A stretch of DNA of 5,238 nucleotides from Christensenella sp. UBA941 (GCA_002293365.1 DBDD01000261.1:1-5238), one strand, 5' to 3'; counted from the first letter of the stretch, positions 1-5,147 are shown. The notes: generated from the letters alone by a model not told the origin. Program-made: numbers and translations.

Positions 1-297
1 GGCGGGCTGGGGAGGCTCGGCGGGCGCTGCGGGGCCGTAACGGGCGCGTGCCTTTTGATTGGCCTGAAGCATGGGATGTATATACCCGGCGATACCGGCG
101 CGAAAGGCAAGACATACGAGGTTATCCGCGAATTCATCGCGCGGTTTGAGGAAAGGCAAAATTCGAGCATATGCCGCGAGATGACCGGCGTAGAGCTTTT
201 AACCGCGGACGAAGCCGATTTTGAGCGCATGCAGCCGATATGCAACGCCGCGATACGCGACGCCGTGGAGATTGTGGGGGAGATGTTAAGCCTTTAA
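1..297 (+). CDS. C-GCAxxG-C-C family (redox-type) protein, 3' part
   Basis: The reading frame is open from base 1 to a TAA at 295-297, giving 98 residues with the N-terminus cut off by the window edge. The visible part starts GGLGRLGGRCGAVTGA, which matches the glycine-rich core of the C-GCAxxG-C-C family. An RFEERQNSSICREMTG stretch follows, and a last cysteine lies in QPIC. Visible cysteines are at fragment positions 10, 17, 58 and 81, so the spaced-cysteine signature is present apart from its first cysteine, expected upstream. Family members are small cytoplasmic proteins presumed to be redox-active or to bind a metal or cofactor; no reaction is established. A TTG at 55-57 could be misread as a start, but the matching residues before it show translation begins further upstream. 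The gene converges with the broken minus-strand gene at 439-900. Confidence 0.85.
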   Translation, partial: GGLGRLGGRCGAVTGACLLIGLKHGMYIPGDTGAKGKTYEVIREFIARFEERQNSSICREMTGVELLTADEADFERMQPICNAAIRDAVEIVGEMLSL

Positions 298-365
298 TAA
301 AACATTTAAATTCGCGATGAACGGAGTAGAAAAGCATAGCGATATATATAATATCCGGATAACGC

Positions 366-406
366 GAAACAACCGCCGCCACTAATCGTCGGTTGTTTCT
401 TGGTTT
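366..406 (+). terminator. Possible terminator after the C-GCAxxG-C-C gene
   Basis: A perfect 10-bp inverted repeat, GAAACAACCG (366-375) and CGGTTGTTTC (390-399), encloses a 14-base loop. On the plus strand it is followed by the moderately T-rich TTGGTTT. It lies 69 bases after the upstream stop codon. The T tract is interrupted and the stem is A/T-rich at its base, so termination may be weak. Read on the minus strand, the stem is not followed by a T tract. Confidence 0.45.
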
Positions 407-419
407 CGAATACGATTAG
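382..419. repeat. Inverted repeat overlapping the terminator hairpin
   Basis: CTAATCGT (382-389) and ACGATTAG (412-419) are perfect 8-base complements separated by 22 bases. The left arm is the loop of the 366-399 hairpin, so the two stems cannot form at once. The repeat sits between two convergent genes. No T tract follows it in either direction, so a terminator role is not supported. Confidence 0.5.
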
Positions 420-438
420 GGGCGACCGCGCATCACAC

Positions 439-900
439 CTACTTCCTCACTACCCGCCCGTCGCTAGTAACCAGCATAGGCGTCGTTACGCCAAACACGC
501 CCTGTATATTCGGCCGGGCGTGGAAATTTGCGAAATTTCCCGTAAAGTCCGGCGTTTCCAGCGTCCCGTGGCCGATTCCGTCCTCGCCAAGGGTCACAGT
601 CGTGGAATACTTTTCGTTCAGCCGGACTATTAATTCCTTGCCCGCCATGTTGTTTCGCCCGTTGGCGATATACGTTTTGAATGTGAACGAGTCTTCCGTT
701 TTTTCAAAACCACGCCTGTTCCTGACGCCGATACATAGCCTTCGTTAATTACATTAGTTGTCTTCTTAGAAAAATCCACCCAGTATTCGGGGCTGCTTGC
801 CCAGCCGGCCGCCTTCGCCGGAACGGGCAAAGCCGCCAGCGCCAAAGCCGCGCACAGCGCGAACGAAAGTATCCTTGTTATAAAGGCCGCGAATATACAT
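439..900 (-). pseudogene. Frameshifted small exported protein, family unknown
   Basis: The ATG at 900-898 is preceded by GGAGG (913-909) with an 8-base spacer, and begins MYIRGLYNK. That frame stops at 768-766. One frame over, the sequence reads as a convincing signal peptide (ILSFALCAALALAALPVPAKA, about 875-813) followed by GWASSPEYWVDFSKKTTNV. Near 705 (GGTTTTGAAAAAACGG on the minus strand) the sensible reading returns to the original frame, FEKTEDSFTFKTYIANGR, and continues to a TAG at 441-439. The ATG frame and the C-terminal frame are the same, so two opposite indels would explain everything. Restored, the product would be an exported protein of about 150 residues. I do not recognise the family. 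The alternative ATG at 947 overlaps a TATAAT box and has no ribosome binding site, so it was rejected. True decay, assembly error and recoding cannot be told apart here. Confidence 0.6.
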
Positions 901-945
901 AACGGTATCCTCCAAACAACTAAGAAATATTGTTTTCCAGCATAC

Positions 946-974
946 ATTATAAAACGCCGCGCCTCACCTGGCGC
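946..974 (-). promoter_or_regulatory. Candidate promoter (-10) with inverted repeat at the -35 position
   Basis: On the minus strand TATAAT (951-946) lies 45 bases upstream of the ATG at 900, which would give a leader of about 40 bases containing the GGAGG site. No recognisable -35 hexamer is found at 16-18 bases. That position is instead taken by a GC-rich inverted repeat, GCGCC (959-963) and GGCGC (970-974) around six bases, which might bind a regulator. The -10 match is exact; the rest is inference. Confidence 0.4.
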
Positions 975-1112
975 CCTTTGTGTAAAAACGAGCCGTTTTT
1001 GCGCAAATTTGGTTCAGAAAGCAAATCATGGTTATATCGTAGTATTAAATAGACGTGCTGTAAATAAATTATATATTTTATTTATAGTATGTACTTATTT
1101 AGGATGATGGTG
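975..1112. other. Intergenic stretch, no gene seen
   Basis: No credible coding frame or RNA gene was found between the broken exported gene and the toxin-like locus. It holds AAAAACG-AGC-CGTTTTT (984-1000), a 7-bp hairpin with a 3-base loop that is mostly A-T and a weak terminator candidate at best. It also holds an overlapping perfect palindrome TTTGCGCAAA (998-1007), and then a markedly AT-rich tract (about 1045-1100) leading to the toxin promoter. Confidence 0.5.
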
Positions 1113-1121
1113 TGTTATCAT
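1113..1121 (+). promoter_or_regulatory. Extended -10 promoter of the toxin-like gene
   Basis: TGTTATCAT fits an extended -10 element (TGn followed by TATCAT, five of six bases matching TATAAT). No good -35 hexamer lies 16-18 bases upstream, as is tolerated for extended -10 promoters, and the upstream region is AT-rich. Transcription would start near 1128, exactly at the first base of the hairpin at 1128-1143. Confidence 0.5.
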
Positions 1122-1127
1122 AGAGAT

Positions 1128-1143
1128 GCGTACGAAAGTGCGC
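1128..1143 (+). other. 5'-terminal mRNA hairpin with GAAA tetraloop
   Basis: GCGUAC (1128-1133) and GUGCGC (1138-1143) form a 6-bp stem (one G-U pair) capped by a GAAA tetraloop of the stable GNRA class. It coincides with the predicted 5' end of the toxin transcript. Such 5' stems commonly stabilise mRNAs of type I toxins; that role here is inferred. Confidence 0.5.
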
Positions 1144-1203
1144 GCACAAAGGAGCCGGAGGACTGCGGTTGCTCACCGAATTCTCATCCCTGGATTGGGG
1201 CGG

Positions 1204-1212
1204 AAGGAGGTG
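1204..1212 (+). promoter_or_regulatory. Strong ribosome binding site of the toxin-like peptide
   Basis: AAGGAGGTG is a near-perfect Shine-Dalgarno sequence, with GGAGG ending 8 bases before the ATG at 1219. This site decides the start codon. Bases 1209-1215 (GGTGCTC) are a perfect complement of GAGCACC at 1337-1343 near the mRNA 3' end, so the site could be partly hidden by a long-range pairing. Confidence 0.75.
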
Positions 1213-1218
1213 CTCGCT

Positions 1219-1305
1219 ATGGATGCTGATATGGTCATCATTTTCATGGTCACGATGATCGTTCTGTTGATAGTAGCGAGAAACAGCCGTCCTCGCCACA
1301 AGTAA
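1219..1305 (+). CDS. Putative holin-like type I toxin peptide, 28 aa
   Basis: ATG at 1219 to TAA at 1303-1305 encodes a 28-residue peptide. It has a short acidic start (MDADM), a single hydrophobic helix of about 15 residues (VIIFMVTMIVLLIVA) and a basic tail (RNSRPRHK). This is the usual architecture of small membrane-damaging toxins. The in-frame codons before the ATG read LIPGLGRKEV, which resembles from memory the stretch preceding many annotated putative holin-like toxin ORFs in Bacillota; this was not checked against a database. The frame is open back to an ATG at 1126, a 59-codon version, but that ATG has no ribosome binding site and lies at or before the predicted transcript start. 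Support for a toxin role comes from the extended -10 promoter, structured mRNA ends and antisense promoter. A small membrane regulator is the main alternative. Confidence 0.65.
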   Translation: MDADMVIIFMVTMIVLLIVARNSRPRHK

Positions 1306-1317
1306 CGGCTGCTTCTC
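1278..1317 (+). other. Stem-loop spanning the toxin stop codon
   Basis: Bases 1278-1290 (GAGAAACAGCCGT) pair with 1305-1317 (ACGGCTGCTTCTC) over 13 positions with one A-C mismatch and a 14-base loop. The stem covers the last basic codons and the stop. A smaller stem, GAACTA with TAGTTTC (1319-1334), follows at once. Neither is followed by a T tract, so they look like mRNA structure rather than terminators. Confidence 0.6.
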
Positions 1318-1334
1318 TGAACTAGATTAGTTTC

Positions 1335-1370
1335 GGGAGCACCGCAGTGGACGGCTCCCTTTGTGCTTCT
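1335..1370 (+). terminator. Intrinsic terminator of the toxin-like transcript
   Basis: GGGAGC (1335-1340) and GCTCCC (1354-1359) form a 6-bp GC-rich stem with a 13-base loop, followed by the T-rich TTTGTGCTTCT. This local hairpin uses the same bases as the 3' arm of the long inverted repeat and the anti-Shine-Dalgarno segment 1337-1343, so the pairings compete. Confidence 0.6.
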
Positions 1371-1399
1371 ATTATATCCGCTCCAACCTATTTTTACAA
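1371..1399 (-). promoter_or_regulatory. Near-consensus promoter for the antisense RNA
   Basis: On the minus strand TTGTAA (1399-1394) and a perfect TATAAT (1376-1371) are separated by exactly 17 bases. This is one of the two best housekeeping-sigma promoters in the window. It sits 24 bases past the stop codon of the SH3b gene, on the same strand, and points into the toxin locus. No open frame with a ribosome binding site lies downstream before the broken exported gene, so it most likely drives a non-coding antisense RNA. Confidence 0.75.
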
Positions 1400-1422
1400 G
1401 CGAATATTAACTTTTCTTGCTT

Positions 1423-3012
1423 TTACCTCACAGCCGTCAAATACGACCGGCTGATATACGCGCTGGCGTAGCCGCCCCATTCGACGCGCGCCCATGAGCC
1501 TTCGTAGCCCTTTATAGTTACGAGCTCGCCCTTATAGAGCGTCCCAAGGCGCTTGTAGCTCGTACTCGGCCCGGAGCGTACGTTTACGTTTGCCGTGGCT
1601 TGCCCGATGGTTCCCGTGGACGGGGTGGAAGGCGTCGAAGCCGCCCCCTGGCGCAAGTAGCTGGCCGAAACGTACGCGCTGCCGTTATTCCAGCTTATCC
1701 TGTACCAATTGCCGGAGGATCCGACGACCGTTACCCGCTGGCCGGACGTTAGCCCGCCGACGACGGAATATCGCGTGCTTGGCCCGGAGCGTACGTTCAC
1801 GTTCGCCGTAGCGTAATACGTACTGCCTGAAGACGCCGGCGGCTCCGTGGGTACGGCAGAGCCAATCCTCGCCAGATAGCTGGCGGAAACATACGCGCTG
1901 CCGTTATTCCAGTTGATCCTGTACCAGTTGCCGTTTGTGGCCGTTACGGTTACGCGGTCGTTCGCTTCCAGCGTGCCGACGATGGAATAGCCCGTACTCG
2001 GCCCCGAGCGCACGTTTACGCGGCTCGTGGCGTAGAAGTTGCCGTCTGACGCCGTAGTAGGCGTGGGCTGCGGATAATACGTTCCGCCTTGGCTAAGGTA
2101 GCTGGCCGAAACGTACGCGCTGCCCAGGCTCCAGTTGATCCGGTACCAATTGCCGCTCGAACCCGTGACAGTAACCGCCTGGCCCGAGGACAAGCTGCCG
2201 ACGACGGAGTATTGCGTGCCCGGCCCGGAACGTACGTTTACGTTCGCCGAGGCGTAATACGTGCTGCCGGAATAGCCCGGAGGCTGCGTTGGCGTGGGCG
2301 TCGGAGCCGGCGCGGTATCGATCCATCTTGAAAGGCTCGAAAGCGGAACATAGCCGTACGAGCCGGAAACGGCGAACCTCGCCCAGCTGCCGACAGTCGC
2401 CTGCACCGTGACCCTCGCGCCTCTGGCGAGCATCCAGATAACCGGGCGCGTCGTGGAAGGCCCCTCGTAAACCAGCTGATCCGTGTTCGCGACGGCGACG
2501 TAGCCGGCAGGTTCCACCGTTGCGGGCTTTGCAAATAATTGTACGACGTAGTACGTGTCGTGCGTTTCGGAATAGAAGCCGTATACGCCTGTATGGGTAT
2601 AGGAAGCATAGAGCGTATTGGCTTGCAGCCCGCCCGTCGTCATCCAATGCTGTACGAGCGTCGTGGAGTCGGGCGCGGTTTTGCTGGTATAGCGGTTGCG
2701 GGCGGCTAGGTTAGAGTCTATAAAGTAGCCTTGCTCATCCAGCACCGTCGTCCAGTTCTTGCCGTTTGGTCGGAGCGCCTCGTCGCCTTTTAGACCCTCC
2801 ATCTCCCTCGCCAGGATGCGCGCGCATTCGTTGAGCGTTGAATCGAGCCTAAGCGAGCCGACGCCAATCGCCGCGCGCTGCGCGTTTACGTTGTACGCAA
2901 CTTCCGATGCGAAGCTGTTGCCGTCGTTAACGCCCGCCGCGGCGGCCGCGGCCGAAGCGATGAGCATCATCAGCGCGAGGCAAAGCAAGCTCACGCGCGT
3001 CATTTTTTTCAT
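1423..3012 (-). CDS. Secreted CAP/SCP-domain protein with five SH3b domains
   Basis: The product has 529 residues. The ATG at 3012 follows AGAAGGAGG with a 7-base spacer; upstream in-frame ATGs at 3060 and 3018 are badly placed. Residues 1-26 are a signal peptide (MKKMTRVSLLCLALMMLIAS then an alanine run). Residues about 31-162 form a CAP/SCP domain (NAQRAAIGVGSLRLD, RPNGKNWTTVLDEQGY, THTGVYGF). The usual cavity residues look lost: the ENIA-like position reads SNLA and the SPGHRANI-like position reads GGLQANTL. A divergent SH3 domain (170-230) leads through a proline/threonine linker to four typical SH3b domains (251-308, 325-382, 398-455, 470-527), each with VNVRSGP and a WYRI- or WARV-type core. 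SH3b domains usually bind peptidoglycan, so the protein probably sits in or on the cell wall. No catalytic hydrolase domain is present. It follows the primosome pair after 112 bases and may have its own promoter. Confidence 0.88.
   Translation of the reverse strand: MKKMTRVSLLCLALMMLIASAAAAAAGVNDGNSFASEVAYNVNAQRAAIGVGSLRLDSTLNECARILAREMEGLKGDEALRPNGKNWTTVLDEQGYFIDSNLAARNRYTSKTAPDSTTLVQHWMTTGGLQANTLYASYTHTGVYGFYSETHDTYYVVQLFAKPATVEPAGYVAVANTDQLVYEGPSTTRPVIWMLARGARVTVQATVGSWARFAVSGSYGYVPLSSLSRWIDTAPAPTPTPTQPPGYSGSTYYASANVNVRSGPGTQYSVVGSLSSGQAVTVTGSSGNWYRINWSLGSAYVSASYLSQGGTYYPQPTPTTASDGNFYATSRVNVRSGPSTGYSIVGTLEANDRVTVTATNGNWYRINWNNGSAYVSASYLARIGSAVPTEPPASSGSTYYATANVNVRSGPSTRYSVVGGLTSGQRVTVVGSSGNWYRISWNNGSAYVSASYLRQGAASTPSTPSTGTIGQATANVNVRSGPSTSYKRLGTLYKGELVTIKGYEGSWARVEWGGYASAYISRSYLTAVR
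1432..2262 (-). repeat. Four tandem SH3b-coding repeats
   Basis: Four 174-base units (2262-2089, 2040-1867, 1821-1648, 1605-1432) begin 222, 219 and 216 bases apart. Short stretches are nearly identical at the DNA level, for example variants of CGTACGTTTACGTT near 1578, 1789, 2010 and 2229. The first three share GSAYVSASYL; the last is the most divergent (SAYISRSYL). The linkers differ in sequence, mostly Pro/Thr/Ser. The pattern indicates duplication within the gene and allows gain or loss of units by recombination. Confidence 0.8.
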
Positions 3013-3019
3013 AATCATT

Positions 3020-3028
3020 CCTCCTTCT
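3020..3028 (-). promoter_or_regulatory. Ribosome binding site fixing the SH3b gene start
   Basis: AGAAGGAGG on the minus strand ends 7 bases before ATG at 3012. The ATG at 3018 would be only one base away from it and the ATG at 3060 lies upstream of it, so 3012 is the start. Confidence 0.8.
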
Positions 3029-3100
3029 GAAATATTCAGCATGGGTTTGAATCCCGTCATCCTAATAATACTAGACGGCTATGAACAAAGAAGAGAGAAA

Positions 3101-3110
3101 TTGTTAACAA
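3101..3110. repeat. 10-base perfect palindrome in the gap before the SH3b gene
   Basis: TTGTTAACAA is a perfect palindrome 15 bases downstream of the ATPase stop codon and about 90 bases upstream of the SH3b start. It could be an operator half or a chance AT-rich palindrome. On the minus strand a TATTAT lies further on (about 3069-3064) without a convincing -35, so a separate promoter for the SH3b gene is possible but weakly supported. No terminator was found in the 112-base gap. Confidence 0.3.
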
Positions 3111-3124
3111 TGCGCTTGGTAATA

Positions 3125-4102
3125 TTATCCTTGCCGTAAATCCCGCCCGCGCAGCCAAAATATGCTCGTCGTGTTTACGTCCAAAAGGCGCGAGGCAACG
3201 CTGTCGCCGTAGCGGTCCTGAAGCTCGCTTGAAGCGATATTCGTGGCGACGAGCGTCGCCCTGTTTGCCCGCGTGCGCTCGTTTATAAGAGAAAAGAAGC
3301 TTTCGCTCGATACGTTGTTGATGCGCGGCTCGCCGCCGAGGTCGTCTATGGCTAAAAGATCCACGTTAATATATGGCGCCAGCGCCAGCGTGTTTTGGTT
3401 TTGAATGCGTTCGCGCAGTACGATATCCTGCAAGGCGTAGGCGGTAATCAAAATAGCGTTGTGTCCGCGTTCGATGAGCCTGCGCACTATGCAGCCTAGC
3501 ATGAACGACTTGCCGAGCCCCGGCATGCCGTAAAACAGTACATTCGGCTTGGGGTTATCGGGGAAGCGCTCGCAGTAGCGCTCCCCGGCGCGCTTTACCT
3601 TTTCCATATACGCGCGCTGAGACTCGGCGCGCCCGTTCATCAGGTCGCCTGAAAAGAGGCTTAGATTAAACTTTTCGAAGCTTACGCGCTCGTCCAAGTG
3701 CGTCCCCACAAGCGCGGCTTCCATAAGCCTTTGCGCCATGCATCCGCAAGGGCGCTTGATTGGGTCGCCGCAATAGCCCGTATCGCGGCAGTGTTCGCAT
3801 TCGTATTTTGGCAAAAGCGAAGCGGGGTCGATTCCGGCGGCTTTGAGCGCGGCCTCGCGTTCTAGGATAAGCGCGGCGCGTTCCCTCTCCAGCGCGGCCT
3901 TTAGCTCGTCCGCATTGTCCGGAGCTTCCAGTACGGCCTTGCCATAGCGTACAAGCGCCTCGCGCTCCAATAGCAGCGCCTTTGCGTACACGGGCGCTTT
4001 TAATCCGGCTTCGCGGGCGCGTTTTATAGCGTCCTGCTCGGCCTTTGCGCGCCGGGACGCGTAGCCCGCCATTATTTCGGTTAATGCGTTCGTATTGTTC
4101 AT
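3125..4102 (-). CDS. dnaI: DnaI/DnaC-like AAA+ helicase-loader ATPase
   Basis: The product has 325 residues, normal for this family. Residues 1-95 are helical and highly charged, as in the helicase-binding part of loaders. A cysteine cluster follows (C102, C105, C111, C119, C121, starting YECEHCRDTGYC), typical of the zinc-binding segment. The AAA+ core has Walker A GMPGLGKS (192-199), Walker B LLAIDDLGGE (249-258), sensor 1 VATN (285-288) and the conserved DRYGDSVASRLLD (296-308) with R305 as the likely arginine finger or sensor 2 residue. Loaders of this type use ATP to open or place the replicative DnaB/DnaC-type helicase on DNA, working in the cytoplasm with DnaD/DnaB proteins. ATG at 4102 starts 3 bases after the upstream stop and its ribosome binding site is poor, suggesting translational coupling. 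An IstB-type transposition helper is unlikely, given the zinc segment and the DnaD neighbour. The symbol is by analogy with B. subtilis. Confidence 0.88.
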   Translation of the reverse strand: MNNTNALTEIMAGYASRRAKAEQDAIKRAREAGLKAPVYAKALLLEREALVRYGKAVLEAPDNADELKAALERERAALILEREAALKAAGIDPASLLPKYECEHCRDTGYCGDPIKRPCGCMAQRLMEAALVGTHLDERVSFEKFNLSLFSGDLMNGRAESQRAYMEKVKRAGERYCERFPDNPKPNVLFYGMPGLGKSFMLGCIVRRLIERGHNAILITAYALQDIVLRERIQNQNTLALAPYINVDLLAIDDLGGEPRINNVSSESFFSLINERTRANRATLVATNIASSELQDRYGDSVASRLLDVNTTSIFWLRGRDLRQG

Positions 4103-4105
4103 AAT

Positions 4106-5143
4106 TTATAAATCATCCGGATCGTCGTCGCGCAAAACGCGCGTTTCCGGCGCGTACTTTGCATATTCGCGGCGCATGAGGCTGTCGGGCTGCGTGCTTT
4201 TCGGCTTGGGTGCGGCGGCCTTTCCGGCGGATGGCCTCTCGGCGCTCGGCGGTTTTTCGTTTAGCGCGGCCTTGGCGGCTGCGAACTCTATCGCGCCCTT
4301 ATTCTTCAAGTTCTCCAGAACCTTGTCCACATAGGCGAAGTTCGGTTTTTGTATGCGCGTCATCTGGCCCGCGGCAAGCAGCACAGTCTTGAGCGTGAAG
4401 CCCCAGCCCGTCCATTTATTATACAGCCAATATTCGTCGACAGTCGGCAGGCGGTCTAGGCCGATATGCCGGAGTACCTTGCGCGCGTCGCTCGACTCTA
4501 TAGCGCGGCCCAATAGGTAGTTTTCGGCCTCCGCGACAGTTTTTAGGCCCTTATTCGCCCAATCGAGCGCGACGGCGTCGAGATAGCCAAAGCGTATAGC
4601 CTTGCCGCCTTCGTCTACGGTTCGGCCTTTTTCGTTCATGATTCGGCCCTTGTCGTCCACAAACCGTTCCAAAAGATATATGACGACCTCCTCGGGTAGG
4701 GCAAAGACGTCCAGCCAATCGTATACTCTTGCGAAGTCGCTGAAATACCGCTTGCCAAAAATCCCTTGAATCTTCGTGTTGAACTCGGCGCGCCCGTAGA
4801 GCTTTATTTCTTTTACGGATTTGCCTTCGAGCAAGGTATCGTAGATGCGCTCGATTTCGAAGACCGTCTCGCCGCTTTCGTTGTAGCGGGCGATGCCTTG
4901 GCGCTGCCAGTAGGCGAAGGCCTCCAATACCTTTGCCTCGTCCATGCCCAGCGCGCGCGCGAAATGCGTTACGCTCGATTCGGAGAGGCCCGGATAGTGC
5001 GCCTGCATGAGGGCGTAGAGGTATACCTTGACGAAATCGCCCGGCGCTTTAAGCATGTATTCCATTATGAAGAGGTTTTCCACCGGCGTTTCGGAATGGA
5101 TCTGGCTCTGTTTCGCAAAAGAGCAAATCGGCGTCTGGTTCAC
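4106..5143 (-). CDS. DnaD-domain primosome protein
   Basis: The product has 345 residues and starts at GTG (5143), preceded by AGAAGGTG. The N-terminal part (about 22-105) contains FIMEYMLKAPGDFVKVYLYAL and a winged-helix region, characteristic of Bacillota DnaD/DnaB-type initiators. Two DnaB_2/DnaD C-terminal modules follow: about 123-213 with the YxxxVxxxW signature YLDAVALDW (187-195), and about 218-288 with the weaker YVDKVLENL (271-279). The tail (about 290-345) is low-complexity, rich in alanine, proline and charge, ending DDDPDDL. Proteins of this class bind and remodel DNA at origins or restart sites and recruit the helicase loader encoded next. It is the first gene of the operon, directly after the promoter at 5180-5208. 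Two DnaD modules are reminiscent of B. subtilis DnaB as much as DnaD, so no symbol is given. A prophage replication gene is possible, but no phage genes are visible. Confidence 0.88.
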   Translation of the reverse strand: MNQTPICSFAKQSQIHSETPVENLFIMEYMLKAPGDFVKVYLYALMQAHYPGLSESSVTHFARALGMDEAKVLEAFAYWQRQGIARYNESGETVFEIERIYDTLLEGKSVKEIKLYGRAEFNTKIQGIFGKRYFSDFARVYDWLDVFALPEEVVIYLLERFVDDKGRIMNEKGRTVDEGGKAIRFGYLDAVALDWANKGLKTVAEAENYLLGRAIESSDARKVLRHIGLDRLPTVDEYWLYNKWTGWGFTLKTVLLAAGQMTRIQKPNFAYVDKVLENLKNKGAIEFAAAKAALNEKPPSAERPSAGKAAAPKPKSTQPDSLMRREYAKYAPETRVLRDDDPDDL

Positions 5144-5147
5144 GGCG

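Larger units (their letters stand above)
1144..1366. repeat. Long inverted repeat closing the toxin-like locus
   Basis: Arms 1144-1174 and 1337-1366 are complementary in three blocks. GCACAAAGG (1144-1152) pairs with 1358-1366, AGCCG (1153-1157) with 1352-1356, and ACTGCGGT (1162-1169) with 1341-1348. GCTC (1171-1174) with 1337-1340 extends the last block. Only small bulges or internal loops interrupt it. In an RNA from either strand the 5' and 3' ends would therefore pair. No target-site duplication is visible outside the arms, which argues against a MITE. Confidence 0.75.
1144..1366 (-). ncRNA. Putative cis-antisense RNA (antitoxin) to the toxin mRNA
   Basis: The near-consensus minus-strand promoter at 1371-1399 predicts a transcript starting around 1367-1364 and running through the complement of the toxin coding region, its ribosome binding site and both arms of the long inverted repeat. 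No protein-coding frame with a ribosome binding site was seen for it. Pairing with the toxin mRNA would block translation or trigger RNase III-type cleavage, as in known type I antitoxins. The 3' end is uncertain: the minus strand at 1174-1152 offers only a 4-bp GAGC/GCTC stem followed by CTTTGTG. The end given here is the end of the complementary arm, not a mapped terminus. Confidence 0.45.

Noticed and set aside
305..365. TATATATAAT tract as a promoter
   Set aside because: No -35 element at a suitable distance on either strand and no gene for it to drive between two convergent genes.
400..633. 77-codon plus-strand frame
   Set aside because: Opposite the C-terminal part of the broken exported gene, with no ribosome binding site and no recognisable motif.
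630..947. 105-codon minus-strand frame starting at ATG 947 as an intact gene
   Set aside because: Its ATG overlaps the TATAAT box and has no ribosome binding site, and its last 25 residues are out of frame with the sensible continuation.
1099..1299. 66-codon minus-strand open frame antisense to the toxin-like peptide
   Set aside because: It lies inside the predicted antisense RNA but has no ribosome binding site and a His/Asp/Arg-rich composition typical of the complement of the toxin frame.
1144..1366. MITE or small insertion element bounded by the long inverted repeat
   Set aside because: No target-site duplication is visible outside the arms, and promoters, terminator and coding frame explain the symmetry better.
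1432..2262. Regular repeats that could suggest a CRISPR array
   Set aside because: Units are 174 bases, in one reading frame, diverged at synonymous and nonsynonymous sites, and encode SH3b domains.
2093..2647. 184-codon minus-strand open frame inside the SH3b gene, plus overlapping frames at 2238-2609 and 2089-2331
   Set aside because: Shadows of the GC-rich repetitive SH3b/CAP gene; they are Arg/Ala-rich, lack ribosome binding sites and match no family.
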